This document shows positions 11,834-20,458 of a DNA stretch of 64,000 nucleotides, piece by piece (position 1 is the stretch's first letter; each line of letters starts with the position of its first letter). Below the pieces are notes generated by a model, which saw only the letters and a list, made by a program, of their open reading frames with translations, was not told the DNA's origin and searched no databases. The DNA is from Agarivorans litoreus (lineage in GTDB: Bacteria; Pseudomonadota; Gammaproteobacteria; Enterobacterales; Celerinatantimonadaceae), in contig NZ_BLPI01000001.1 of assembly GCF_019649015.1 (NCBI RefSeq), positions 3,467,001 through 3,531,000 on the forward strand, given 5' to 3'. The translations under genes and the position numbers were made by a program.

Positions 11834-11860
11834 GTGAAACTCTCTCATTATCACTACTAT

Positions 11861-11893
11861 AAAGGCCCGCTAGTTTGCTAGCGGGCCTTTTTG
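11861..11893 (+). terminator. Intrinsic terminator of ligA
   Basis: A perfect 13-bp stem (AAAGGCCCGCTAG and its complement) with a 4-nt TTTG loop is followed by a T-run. It lies 27 bp after the ligA stop and closes the smc-zipA-ligA transcript. Confidence 0.9.
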
Positions 11894-11994
11894 TTGAATA
11901 GTCATTAGCAGTCGCTTTGAACGCTTGGCTTAAATGGCCTGTTATTTGTCGATTCAGCTACGCTTGATTAACCACCGCCAATACAGTGATCCCT

Positions 11995-12842
11995 ATGAGT
12001 CAATTCGATTCTTTGCTTCCACCCCTAATGGCTGAACGTGCTGTCGACGTTGGAGTAAGTAAAGCCACCAAAGATCCGCTTAAAGTACTTTTACTCGCCC
12101 TTACTGCTAGCGCACATATCGGCATAGCCTTTGTTTTTATACCACCGTAACCACTGGTGCGGGAGATTTTCCTTGGGGTTTTATTCGTTCAATCGGCGGC
12201 TTGGCATTTAGCTTGGGCCTGATTTTTGAGATTATTACCGGTGGTAAATTGTTTACTAGCTCTGTATTGACGCTGGTGGCAAGAGCCAGCGGTAAAATCT
12301 CATGGAAAAGCTTATGTGTTAACTGGTCATTTGTTTACTTTGGTAATTTGGCAGGTGCTTTTGTCCTAGTCTCGCTAATGCTAATGCTAATGACCAAGTA
12401 ATATACCTTTGCCGAAGGGGAGGTTGGTATCAATACCATGCGTATTGCCCAGCACAAGCTGCACAATGATTTTTTTCAAGCGGTAGCCTTGGGCGTTCTG
12501 TGTAATGTTTTAGTATGTATTGCGGTATGGATGACGTTTAGCGCCCGCAGTTTAACTGACTAGGTAATAGTGATGATTCTGCCGGTAGCAATGTTTGTCT
12601 CGGCGGGCTACGAGCACTGTATTGCCAATATGTTCCAAGTACCTATGGCCATTGGCATTAAAAATCTTGTAGGCCGCGAGTTTTGACAAGCTATTGGTTT
12701 AAGCCCTGCTGACTTTGCCGATCTCACTTTTGGCAACTTCTTCATCAATAATTTGTTTCAGGTCACTTTAGGTAACACCATTGTTGGAGGGGTATTTGTG
12801 GGGCTAGGCTATTGGCTTATTTACCTAAGAAAGCCCGATTAA
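11995..12842 (+). pseudogene. Broken formate/nitrite transporter (FocA/NirC, FNT family)
   Basis: The frame opens with MSQFDSLLPPLMAERAVD and runs to a stop near codon 52. The homologous reading continues one base out of register (TTGAGDFPWGFIRSIGGLAF), as if one T was lost from a T-run at about 12136-12140. Later in-frame stops interrupt it after MLMLMTK (TAA, 12399), SARSLTD (TAG) and LVGREF (TGA), each at a place where one base change restores a sense codon. The parts together cover most of an FNT channel, including AGYEHCIANMF. With at least one frameshift and three stops it is surely non-functional as a whole. It may once have exported formate from PflB. Confidence 0.88.
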
Positions 12843-13062
12843 CCGCGTTTGTTGCATCGTTTGGGTGCGATTGTTGATCACTTAACTAAGCCTGCGGCTA
12901 GCCAGTGTTTACTGCGCTTAACTTAGCCGTAGCTTGGTTTTGCTGAGCATCGTGGTAAGAAAATAGGGCAAATAGTGATTCCTCTGAATTATTACCTCTT
13001 TTGGTGTATATTTTGCTTCGTTAATTCTTGAGTTTAGTTGTACTTGGTGATTTAGGTTATTT

Positions 13063-14373
13063 ATGTCGGTTCTTTCTCCAAATAGTGTTTTTACTTCGCT
13101 TCAGCAGGATGGTCCCTTTGCGGTAAGCCGTGATGCCTTTGTAGCTCACCCATTTTCTACTGGTGTTCGCAGCTGGGTAAAACGCTTGCAGCAAGATAGT
13201 AATAATGTGTCTAAATACCGGGCGCTGCGAAGTCAGATATTTGAGTTCTTGGGCATCGACAGCTTTTCACAAATTCAGAGCTTGATTGACGACGTAAGCT
13301 TGCGTAAACAACGCAGCGAACGAGCCTTGTCTTTATTGGGCAATATGTTTGGTATTGATGGCAACTTAAACGAAATTGAGAGCCGGATTGATGAATATGC
13401 GCGTACTGCAGATGCGGTTATTCACTCAATTAAGGGGAAAATCCTTTCTCCTTATGCTTCGCATATTGAAAATACCAACGAAATTGAGGTTACCAATAAT
13501 CCGGTGGAGTTATTGCTGATTATGTTCAATGATGACTACCACAAAAAAGCTCGCTTTGAAGCGCGACGTAAACTTATTTTAATGACCCTGGCTGGCAGCA
13601 TCGAGCAGCGTGAGCGAGAAACTGAAATCGAAAACAAGTTTTCAGCGTTTCTTGAGTTTTTGAATGGCTATGTGTGGAGTAAAGAGCTCAAGATTGGGGA
13701 GCTAGACCCGGTTTATTTACACTCAAAACACCTTAACGACGATTACGCTTGTAGCGAGGTGAAAGTATTAAATCCTCAGCAAGCTAAGCTTATTCAACGT
13801 GGCGATCGCGAAAAACTCACCTTGTTAAAGCGCCGAAGTTTTACTGTTGGCGAGCGTAAAGTTCCAATCTACGTTTCTATTCGTAAAAAGCCGCCAGAAG
13901 CAAAAGTATTAAAGTTATTACGCAAAAACCAGAAGAATCCCGCGGTGGCCGTAGATGACGAGCTTGGCTTAATGGCGGTTCTCGATTCGGTTAGCGATAT
14001 TAAGGCCTTTCAAAAGCACCTCACGCGCAGCGCTTCTAGCGCAAACTCCTTAATGGTGCTAGAAGACATTTCCGATACCTTAACCGATAGATCTGAGTAT
14101 CGCGGCAGGGCAGTGGGCTCTAGTGAAAAAACCCCTATGATGAAGTTTTTTGCGCGTTTAGGCGGAATGCGGGTGGAGTTTATTATTCATACCAACCGGA
14201 CTTGGCTCAATTATATGTATCAACAAGATGTTGCTCACAATGAGTATGAAGTAAAACGAATGTTCGATACTGGGGTCATTGAGCTGCTATTCCCGATGGA
14301 TATTTTCCATTTGAATCACCGTAAAACCCGTGATGAAATGATTCAATTTTTTAGGAAACAAATAGAGGCCTGA
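13063..14373 (+). CDS. Unrecognised 436-aa protein, possible RelA/SpoT-like core
   Basis: I do not recognise this protein. It is soluble, with no signal peptide or membrane segment. The N-terminal half is mainly charged helices. The C-terminal part (about residues 265-425) has a motif order loosely like (p)ppGpp synthetases: basic IRKKPPEAKVLKLLRK, then VDDELGLMAVLDS near 297, a YRGRA segment, and RVEFIIHT ... AHNEYEVKR (about 371-397), which recalls the 'EiQIRT ... H..YK' region. This is a hypothesis from eye alignment only. It follows the FNT pseudogene and precedes an AT-rich acyltransferase pair; no operon partner is evident. Confidence 0.6.
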   Translation: MSVLSPNSVFTSLQQDGPFAVSRDAFVAHPFSTGVRSWVKRLQQDSNNVSKYRALRSQIFEFLGIDSFSQIQSLIDDVSLRKQRSERALSLLGNMFGIDGNLNEIESRIDEYARTADAVIHSIKGKILSPYASHIENTNEIEVTNNPVELLLIMFNDDYHKKARFEARRKLILMTLAGSIEQRERETEIENKFSAFLEFLNGYVWSKELKIGELDPVYLHSKHLNDDYACSEVKVLNPQQAKLIQRGDREKLTLLKRRSFTVGERKVPIYVSIRKKPPEAKVLKLLRKNQKNPAVAVDDELGLMAVLDSVSDIKAFQKHLTRSASSANSLMVLEDISDTLTDRSEYRGRAVGSSEKTPMMKFFARLGGMRVEFIIHTNRTWLNYMYQQDVAHNEYEVKRMFDTGVIELLFPMDIFHLNHRKTRDEMIQFFRKQIEA

Positions 14374-14463
14374 CAATTTCTAAGTTTCTCTCTACAATAG
14401 CCCCTAACCTGAGTAATGAGCTTAACGTTTTAAGTTATATTTATTGATTGTTAGGGAGTTGGT

Positions 14464-15924
14464 TTGTTATTTAACTCGGAAGCTTTTTTATTTGCATTTT
14501 TACCCTTTACATTAGTCGCTTTTTTTTTAGTGTCTAAGTATTTAGGTTATTCTTTTGCTAAATGTTGGTTGATTGTCGCTTCTCTTTTTTTCTATGGTTT
14601 TTGGAATCCTAGCTACCTTGCTCTAATTGTTTCTTCTGTTGTTTTTAATTTTTACTTATCTCGATGCATCTTGGTATCTAGCGGATGGATTAGAAAGCTT
14701 TGGGTAAGTATAGGTGTTGTCTCCAATTTGCTCGTTTTGTCCTATTTTAAATATATGGATTTCATCATTATAAATATTAATGATGTTTTTGGTCTGGATT
14801 TCAATCTTATGAATGTTGTCCTACCATTGGCTATCAGTTTTTTTACTTTTCAGCAAATAAGCTTTTTATTGGACAGCTTTTCAGAAAAGGTTAGTGAGCA
14901 ATCTTTTCTTAATTATGTGCTCTATGTTACGTTTTTCCCTCAGCTTATCGCTGGTCCAATTGTTCATCACAGTGAAATGATGCCTCAGTTTTCTCAGCAT
15001 TTTCGAAGAAAAGTAAACTGGAAAAACATCAATATAGGATTGTTACTTTTTTCTATAGGGCTGTTTAAAAAAGTCGTCTTGGCTGATACATTTTCAGTGT
15101 GGGCTGATACCGGTTTTGCTCAACCAGAAACACTGAAAATGATCAGTGCGTGGCAATCTAGCTTAAGCTATACACTGCAGCTCTATTTTGATTTTTCAGG
15201 TTATGCAGATATGGCTATTGGCATCGCCTTAATGTTTAATATACAACTACCGTTAAACTTTAATTCTCCATATAAATCACTGACAATAAAGGATTTTTGG
15301 CGGAGATGGCATATGACACTGTCTCGCTGGTTAAAAGATTACCTCTATATTCCCCTTGGGGGGAACCGTAATGGAAGGGCGCTAGCGATTCGAAATGTTA
15401 TTATTACATTTCTCTTGGGCGGATTGTGGCATGGAGCTGCATGGACGTTTGTAGTTTGGGGGGGGCTGCATGGTGTTGCTTTAGCCATTCATCGGATGTG
15501 GGAAAGTACAGCGATTCAGATGCCAAAGCTATTCGCCTGGGTATTAACATTTATTTTTATTAACGTTACTTGGGTTTTCTTTAGAGCCAGTGATTTAACA
15601 GATGCGTGGTTAGTATTAAAAGCAATGTTTAATGTTAATCAACTAGGGAGTGATGTTGAGTTTATTCGATCTGGCCTTTCTCTATCAGGATCTTTATTGA
15701 TACTTCCAGCTGGCATTCAATCGATATGGATTTCAATTTGTATTTTTTGGGGAATGCTTATTGTTGTCAAGTCACCAAATGCTATCGAGGTTGCCAAAAG
15801 TTATGAAATAAATGGTGAAAATAAAAAACGGTATTTGGGTGTTTTAACTACTTTTTTGTTAATTGTGTCTGTTTTGACTATATTTTCTGGCCAACAGAGT
15901 AGTTTCCTCTACTTTGATTTTTAA
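14464..15924 (+). CDS. MBOAT-family O-acyltransferase (AlgI-like)
   Basis: 486-aa polytopic inner-membrane protein. The start MLFNSEAFLFAFLPF (TTG codon, preceded by AGGGAG) matches the canonical MLFNS... opening of AlgI/PatA relatives. The family signature includes YFDFSGYADMAIG, FWRRWHMTLSRWLKDYLYIPLGG and the catalytic-histidine segment GGLWHGAAWTF (His near residue 323). Such proteins move acyl (usually acetyl) groups across the membrane to an exopolysaccharide or other surface glycan. The next gene encodes the periplasmic partner type. The DNA is visibly more AT-rich than the surrounding housekeeping genes, suggesting horizontal acquisition. No glycan synthesis genes are adjacent. Confidence 0.9.
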   Translation: MLFNSEAFLFAFLPFTLVAFFLVSKYLGYSFAKCWLIVASLFFYGFWNPSYLALIVSSVVFNFYLSRCILVSSGWIRKLWVSIGVVSNLLVLSYFKYMDFIIININDVFGLDFNLMNVVLPLAISFFTFQQISFLLDSFSEKVSEQSFLNYVLYVTFFPQLIAGPIVHHSEMMPQFSQHFRRKVNWKNINIGLLLFSIGLFKKVVLADTFSVWADTGFAQPETLKMISAWQSSLSYTLQLYFDFSGYADMAIGIALMFNIQLPLNFNSPYKSLTIKDFWRRWHMTLSRWLKDYLYIPLGGNRNGRALAIRNVIITFLLGGLWHGAAWTFVVWGGLHGVALAIHRMWESTAIQMPKLFAWVLTFIFINVTWVFFRASDLTDAWLVLKAMFNVNQLGSDVEFIRSGLSLSGSLLILPAGIQSIWISICIFWGMLIVVKSPNAIEVAKSYEINGENKKRYLGVLTTFLLIVSVLTIFSGQQSSFLYFDF

Positions 15925-15928
15925 TGAT

Positions 15929-17014
15929 ATGAATGAATTAAAAAGATTTAAATTGACTTTAAGTGTTTTTCTATTTTTGTTGTTGATTCCTCCTTTGATG
16001 GGGATAGCTTGGTTTTATTATGTGGAAGGGTTTACATCTTACGAGTCACTTAAAAAAGCCACGCGAAATCGAGTTAATGCATTTGGGTTTGCTTGGCTAA
16101 AACCTAGTATAAACCGTTTTTTTTACAGGTATCATATTAGCGCTGATCCAGACTCTGTGATCATGGGAACAGAAGCCCCTTGGATGTATTTAGGCGATAA
16201 TACCAATCAAGTTTATAGCGCAACAGTAAATGGTTCTTTTCTTCAGGAGAATGATGTTGCAAGTTGGTCTGCAAGCGTAAAAGCAATACAAACACTGGTA
16301 GAGAGCTACAACAGCCAGTTTCTCCTTATTCTTGTGCCTAATAAACATACTATCTATCCTGAGTATCTAGGGAATTACGTTAAAGGTAATTATGCGACGC
16401 AACAGCTCATCGAAGCAGCGGTAGATTCTGATGTCCACCTTTTAGATTTACGCCAGTTTATGAAGGATGAAAAAAGTACAGAGTATTGGCTTTATCAAAA
16501 AACTGATAGTCACTGGACAAACTATGGTGCTTGGATCGCTTTTAAACACTCCATGGATGAAATGGACGAACACGTAAGTAGCTCAGGCGATTGGGTAAAC
16601 CAGTCAGTTAACGGAGGGGATCTTAGTAAACTATTAGGCCTTGACCCTTCGTTAATTGAAGATGAAAACTATAACAACGCGGCGATGGACGACCTCGATT
16701 CCGTGTGCATAGAGTTAAATTGGGAGTCTTCATCAGATAGCCGTTGTGAGGAGGGAGAAAAGGTTGTGAGCATTCATCACCACAATTATAAATACTCTAC
16801 TGGAATCGCTCATGCCAAAAGTGCAATCGTATTAGCTGATTCGTTCTTTGAAAAACAGCAAAATTTATGGGCTCATCATTTTAGTCCATTATATGTTGGC
16901 CATTACCATAATAGTGACTTATCTAGATTAGAGAATGAGCTTGAGAGTCTGTCCCCAGACTGGGTGGTTCTTCAAGTTATTGAAAGGCAGCTGCTCGATT
17001 TAACCAAGTATTGA
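15929..17014 (+). CDS. AlgJ/AlgX-like SGNH acetyltransferase partner
   Basis: About 361 aa, with one N-terminal membrane anchor (about residues 8-30) and the rest periplasmic. The segment YQKTDSHWTNYGAW (Asp-x-His near residues 193-195) and IVLADSFFE (GDS-like nucleophile serine) are the hallmarks of AlgJ/AlgX-type SGNH acyltransferases that receive the acyl group from the MBOAT partner. I chose the ATG at 15929; an in-frame TTG at 15914 would overlap the MBOAT gene by 11 bp, so the two are translationally coupled either way. AT-rich like its partner. Confidence 0.82.
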   Translation: MNELKRFKLTLSVFLFLLLIPPLMGIAWFYYVEGFTSYESLKKATRNRVNAFGFAWLKPSINRFFYRYHISADPDSVIMGTEAPWMYLGDNTNQVYSATVNGSFLQENDVASWSASVKAIQTLVESYNSQFLLILVPNKHTIYPEYLGNYVKGNYATQQLIEAAVDSDVHLLDLRQFMKDEKSTEYWLYQKTDSHWTNYGAWIAFKHSMDEMDEHVSSSGDWVNQSVNGGDLSKLLGLDPSLIEDENYNNAAMDDLDSVCIELNWESSSDSRCEEGEKVVSIHHHNYKYSTGIAHAKSAIVLADSFFEKQQNLWAHHFSPLYVGHYHNSDLSRLENELESLSPDWVVLQVIERQLLDLTKY

Positions 17015-17192
17015 GTAGCTTATTTGATGTCGAATTATGTATATTTATAGTTATTTAGAAAGTAAGTTAGTGAAATTGAGGTCTAAAAAACTACTGTGAG
17101 TTTAATTGTACAAAGATAACAACATGCTGGCTTGCAATGGTGTAATGGTGACGCTACAGTAGCTTTAGAATTTGTTGAGTGGTTAAGTACCA

Positions 17193-17552
17193 TTGAGTTA
17201 TGTGCGTTTTGGGGTAGTTGTTTGCGTGGTGTTAGCGTTTGTTCTTAGTAGCATTAGTACTAGCTTGCTTGTTAGCCCACAAGTAATCGATTCAACTGAT
17301 CACCAAGTTATGCAAGACTGCCATGTTTATGCTGGCTATTCCCCTGCAAACAAGACTACTGAGTACAACCCTATTCAGGCAGTTTTTGGTGGGGTGAGTT
17401 GTTGTACCGTAAGCTGCATGGCTCCGCCGCTGATGAATCTGCTCGAATTCAATATTGCTGAATCCCCCAGCAGCCTTTTAGCTTTTTCCTCTACCCGCAG
17501 TATTGCCCTATTTAATACTGCTGAGCCTCTTTATCGCCCTCCTATTGGTTAA
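17193..17552 (+). CDS. Small secreted or anchored Cys-containing protein, DUF2946-like
   Basis: 119 aa with a hydrophobic N-terminus (about residues 6-30), a central cysteine group SCCTVSC and the C-terminal ending PLYRPPIG. A terminal RPP motif and cysteine-rich middle are typical of small DUF2946-type proteins found near copper genes, and the next two genes fit a metal/heme theme. The start is uncertain: TTG at 17193 or GTG at 17202. Function unknown. Confidence 0.55.
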   Translation: MSYVRFGVVVCVVLAFVLSSISTSLLVSPQVIDSTDHQVMQDCHVYAGYSPANKTTEYNPIQAVFGGVSCCTVSCMAPPLMNLLEFNIAESPSSLLAFSSTRSIALFNTAEPLYRPPIG

Positions 17553-17727
17553 GTTCCTTAAGTTTAACAACTGGTCAAGAATAATAGAATTGAATAAACA
17601 GGCTGTATTTCAGGTGTGTTTTTACACGGCTACTATCTTGAATCCTAGTTATTAAGGCGCTACCTCTTTTCTGTTTGGTAGCGAAAAAAATTAGGTCTTA
17701 GTGTGCTAAGGCAAAAGTGGAACAATA

Positions 17728-18291
17728 ATGAACATGTCGTTTTATAGATTAGTGGCAGCGATGCTGCTTAGCGCCCATGCAAACTTGGCTTATGCGGAGC
17801 CGAATGAAAATGCACTTGGTGAAAAGCTGTATTTAACTATTGGCGGTTATGGATGCGCAGCTTGCCATGGTAAATACGCGAATGGGGCGGGGAATGTGGG
17901 AGGTGACATTCGTGGTGCCAGCTTAGATCAGCTTAATTACGCCTTAGAAAATGAACCTACTATGCAGTTGCTAAGCGACGTTTTAGCGCCAGAGCAACGA
18001 GGGTTGATTGTGCAATACCTAGCCAGTTTAGGTGCAATGCCGCTGGTGGAGTGGAGTATCGGTGAAGATACCGACATTACAACTCAGCAGCTTATACCCA
18101 AACAGTTGAGCCAGTTGGTTGTTAAAAATGACACCTTAGTTTCTATAGCGGTAGATCTTAGTCCCTTGGCAATAAATCAAACATTACATATAGAGCCTTT
18201 AGATACCCAAGCTGTGCAGTTTGTTGCGCCAGCTTTTTCGGTAAGCCTACAAGTTAATGGGCAGGCTCTACAATTACTAGTGAATGAATAA
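17728..18291 (+). CDS. Periplasmic cytochrome c-like protein
   Basis: 187 aa with a signal peptide (cleavage near ANLAYA-EP), followed by a heme c attachment motif CAACH around residue 42 and a GxxANGAGNVGGDIRG segment typical of class I cytochromes. The domain ends near residue 108. The remaining 80 residues are beta-like and unrecognised; no clear distal methionine ligand motif is certain (candidates near TMQLL or GAMPL). Its end overlaps or abuts the DUF411 gene, so the two are co-translated, perhaps in periplasmic copper or electron handling. Confidence 0.75.
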   Translation: MNMSFYRLVAAMLLSAHANLAYAEPNENALGEKLYLTIGGYGCAACHGKYANGAGNVGGDIRGASLDQLNYALENEPTMQLLSDVLAPEQRGLIVQYLASLGAMPLVEWSIGEDTDITTQQLIPKQLSQLVVKNDTLVSIAVDLSPLAINQTLHIEPLDTQAVQFVAPAFSVSLQVNGQALQLLVNE

Positions 18292-18298
18292 GAGAATA

Positions 18299-18739
18299 AT
18301 GATGAAAATACTAAACAAAATACTACTAAGCCTGTTGGTCTGCTTCAGCAGTTCGGTATTGGCTAAAACTAGCATCGAGCTATATAAGTCACCCACTTGT
18401 GGTTGTTGTACCGAATGGGCCAAAATTATGGAGCAAAAAGGGTATCAGGTGAATGTGCATCACAAACAACAGTGGAACGTACTAAAACAAAGCTACGACA
18501 TGCCCCCACAGCTGCAGTCTTGCCATAGTGCTGTGATTGATGGCTACTTAATCGAAGGGCATGTACCGGAAAGTGATATAGCCCGCTTGTTAAAAGAACG
18601 CCCCAAAAACATTAAAGGCTTAGCTGCGCCTGGTATGCCACAGCATTCGCCGGGCATGGCAAAAAAAGGAGCTGCTTATAAGGACTTCAAAGTTATCGCT
18701 TTTTCAGAGGACGGCTTAAGTATTTATAAGCAGTATTAA
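18299..18739 (+). CDS. DUF411 periplasmic metal-binding protein
   Basis: About 146 aa with a signal peptide ending near SSVLA-KT. The motif YKSPTCGCCTEWA followed by MPPQLQSCHSAVIDGYLIEGHVP is diagnostic of DUF411 proteins, which are linked to copper resistance. The ATG at 18299 follows AAGAGA at a suitable distance; an earlier ATG at 18284 overlaps the cytochrome gene by 8 bp. The C-terminal AAPGMPQHSPGM is Met/His rich, consistent with copper binding. Confidence 0.85.
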   Translation: MMKILNKILLSLLVCFSSSVLAKTSIELYKSPTCGCCTEWAKIMEQKGYQVNVHHKQQWNVLKQSYDMPPQLQSCHSAVIDGYLIEGHVPESDIARLLKERPKNIKGLAAPGMPQHSPGMAKKGAAYKDFKVIAFSEDGLSIYKQY

Positions 18740-18762
18740 GACGTTTTAGATGATCTAAACTT

Positions 18763-18786
18763 AGGCCAGCTCGTTGCTGGCCTTTT
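18763..18786 (+). terminator. Intrinsic terminator after the DUF411 gene
   Basis: AGGCCAGC-TCGTT-GCTGGCCT forms an 8-bp stem with a 5-nt loop followed by TTT. It lies 24 bp after the stop codon. Confidence 0.8.
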
Positions 18787-18877
18787 CATTGTTAGTTGCA
18801 AACAATGAGAGTTCGCGTTTGACAGAGGAGTGAATTAAGTTTTATCTACGTAGATAACTGAAATAGAAGACGTTCAA

Positions 18878-19590
18878 ATGAAGCTGTTTTAGTCATGGCT
18901 TTCTTGGTCAATACATGCCGAGGCTAAATCTGAAGCAACGACCTTGTATTTCGCTAATCTCCCTAATAACTTTACTGCATCTATTGGCGCTAAAGTGGTC
19001 AAGGTTGCCTACTAGAAACTGGGCATCGAGGTCGAGTTTGTTGACATGCCCCCCAAACGAGCCATGAAACAATCTAATCAAGGAGAGGTTGATGGTGAAG
19101 TTCACCGTGTTTGGAGTATCGCCAATAGTTACCCAAACCTTTTCCGAGTACCCACTCCGATTAACTACATCGATCAGGTAGTATTTAGTTCGGTACAGAA
19201 TGTAGATATAAAGCAGTGCGCAGATTTAGCTCCTTATACTGTTGGGATAGTGAGAGGCGTGAAGCATGCTGAAGAATGTACTCGAGATCTTCCTCTTCAG
19301 AGGGTTTTTAATACATCTGCCAAGATGATGACCATGTTAAGTGCACAATAAATTGATTTTGCTATTTCATCTTGGGTCAACGGTATGTGGTTAAGAAAAA
19401 CCATGGATATAGGTAATGTACATGTGGTTGGCCCTCCGGTAAGTCGCAATTGCTCTATCACTATGTGCATAAAAAACATGCCGATTTGGTCGAGAAAATC
19501 GACGCGGTATTTATAGATATGCAAGAGAGTGGCGAGCTTGAACTGCTTAGGAAGCAAGTGATAAATGATCTATTAAAAAATGCTATATAG
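18878..19590 (+). pseudogene. Broken periplasmic solute-binding protein (SBP_bac_3-like)
   Basis: Read in one frame from ATG 18878, the sequence resembles an amino-acid-type binding protein: GIEVEFVDMPPKRAM, NQGEVDGEVHRVWSI, YPNLFRVPTPINYI. It is broken by stops at codon 5, after VVKVAY and after TMLSAQ. After VHVVGPP the homologous reading shifts frame and continues KSQLLYHYVHKKHADLVEKI to the TAG at 19588, a typical C-terminus of such proteins. So there are three stops and one frameshift. An internal open stretch at 19046-19351 is part of this relic, not a gene. Confidence 0.85.
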
Positions 19591-19690
19591 CGTTTAACGC
19601 TCTCCCGCTCGTTATGGCTAAGCGATAGGTTCGAGTTTTCTGTTTGGCAGAAAGCAAAAAAGCCTGCAAACAATGCAGGCCTTTTTAATA

Positions 19691-19776
19691 TGGTGGTCGC
19701 TACTGGGCTTGAACCAGTGACCCTCGCCTAGCAAAGAGGAGGGCGATGCTCTCCCGCTCGTTATGGCTAAGCGATA
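19691..19776 (-). pseudogene. Degenerate tRNA-Val copy A
   Basis: The 3' half (encoded CCA, acceptor 3' strand, T arm) is identical to the intact tRNA-Val genes. The anticodon loop is enlarged from 7 to 13 nt while its stem is kept. The D arm is altered, and the first two acceptor bases no longer pair. It is unlikely to give a working tRNA. Confidence 0.75.
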
Positions 19777-19839
19777 GGTTCGAGTTTTCTGTTCGGCAGA
19801 AAGCAAAAAAGCCCGCAAACAATGCAGGCCTTTTTAATA

Positions 19840-19925
19840 TGGTGGTCGCTACTGGGCTTGAACCAGTGACCCTCGCCTAACAAAGAGGAGGGCGTTGCTC
19901 TCCCGCTTTTTATGGCTAAGCGATA
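19840..19925 (-). pseudogene. Degenerate tRNA-Val copy B
   Basis: Nearly the same sequence as copy A, 149 bp away, with the same 6-nt expansion of the anticodon loop and the same altered D arm. It differs by a few substitutions, for example in the anticodon-stem strand GGGCGTTG. Confidence 0.75.
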
Positions 19926-19988
19926 GGTTTGAGTTAACTATTTGGCGGAAAGCAAAAAGGCCTACAAATGATGCAGGCCTTTTAAATA

Positions 19989-20064
19989 TGGTGGTCGCTA
20001 CTGGGCTTGAACCAGTGACCCTCGCCTTGTAAGGGCGATGCTCTCCCAACTGAGCTAAGCGACC
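19989..20064 (-). tRNA. tRNA-Val (UAC), copy 1
   Basis: 76 nt with encoded CCA. On the minus strand it reads GGTCGCTTAGCTCAGTTGGG at the 5' end. The anticodon stem TCGCC/GGCGA closes a CTTACAA loop, giving anticodon UAC for valine. The T arm and acceptor stem pair fully. Confidence 0.96.
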
Positions 20065-20113
20065 GAATTTTGTATTACTAGTAAACCGTTCAAAGAACCA
20101 TTTACTTTAAATA

Positions 20114-20189
20114 TGGTGGTCGCTACTGGGCTTGAACCAGTGACCCTCGCCTTGTAAGGGCGATGCTCTCCCAACTGAGCTAAGCGACC
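20114..20189 (-). tRNA. tRNA-Val (UAC), copy 2
   Basis: Same 76-nt sequence as copy 1, anticodon UAC, CCA encoded. It lies 125 bp from copy 1 in the array. Confidence 0.96.
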
Positions 20190-20236
20190 GAATTTTGTCT
20201 TACTACAAACCGTTCAATGAACCATTTGTCTAAATA

Positions 20237-20312
20237 TGGTGGTCGCTACTGGGCTTGAACCAGTGACCCTCGCCTTGTAAGGGCGATGCTCTCCCAACTG
20301 AGCTAAGCGACC
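20237..20312 (-). tRNA. tRNA-Val (UAC), copy 3
   Basis: Same 76-nt sequence, anticodon UAC, CCA encoded. Period 123 bp from copy 2. Confidence 0.96.
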
Positions 20313-20359
20313 GAATTGTGTCTTACTACAAACCGTTCAATGAACCATTTGTCTAAATA

Positions 20360-20434
20360 TAGTGGTCGCTACTGGGCTTGAATCAGTGATTCTCGCCATG
20401 CAGAGAGTAGGGCTATGCCCTTACCGACCACTAA
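20360..20434 (-). pseudogene. Degenerate tRNA-Val copy in the middle of the array
   Basis: It sits exactly one period (123 bp) from copy 3. It keeps the 3' part (GGTCGCTACTGGGCTTGAA) with substitutions in the T arm, but the anticodon and D arms are scrambled, and the CCA-encoding triplet reads TAG on the plus strand. No coherent cloverleaf or anticodon can be drawn. Confidence 0.75.
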
Positions 20435-20458
20435 CACTTCATGTTAAGTGTTTAAATA

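Larger units (their letters stand above)
19599..20039 (-). repeat. 149-bp tandem repeats built from a decayed tRNA-Val unit and a terminator hairpin
   Basis: The word GCTCTCCCGCT(C/T) recurs at 19599, 19748 and 19897, exactly 149 bp apart; the next homologous point (20040) is 143 bp on. Each unit holds the 5' half of a tRNA-Val-like sequence, a hairpin (AGCCTGCA...TGCAGGCC with flanking A/T runs, near 19657, 19808 and 19955) and the 3' part of the next tRNA-like copy. The units merge into the intact tRNA-Val genes at 19989. Confidence 0.85.

Noticed and set aside
12201-12401. Intact-looking 66-codon plus-strand frame
   Set aside because: It is the middle of the broken FNT channel gene, not an independent gene.
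17638-17692. GCGCTACC...GGTAGCG stem considered as a terminator after 17193-17552
   Set aside because: The stem is followed by an A-run, not a T-run, on the plus strand, and no gene ends on the minus strand there.
19046-19351. 101-codon plus-strand frame
   Set aside because: It is an open fragment of the broken solute-binding protein gene between two in-frame stops.
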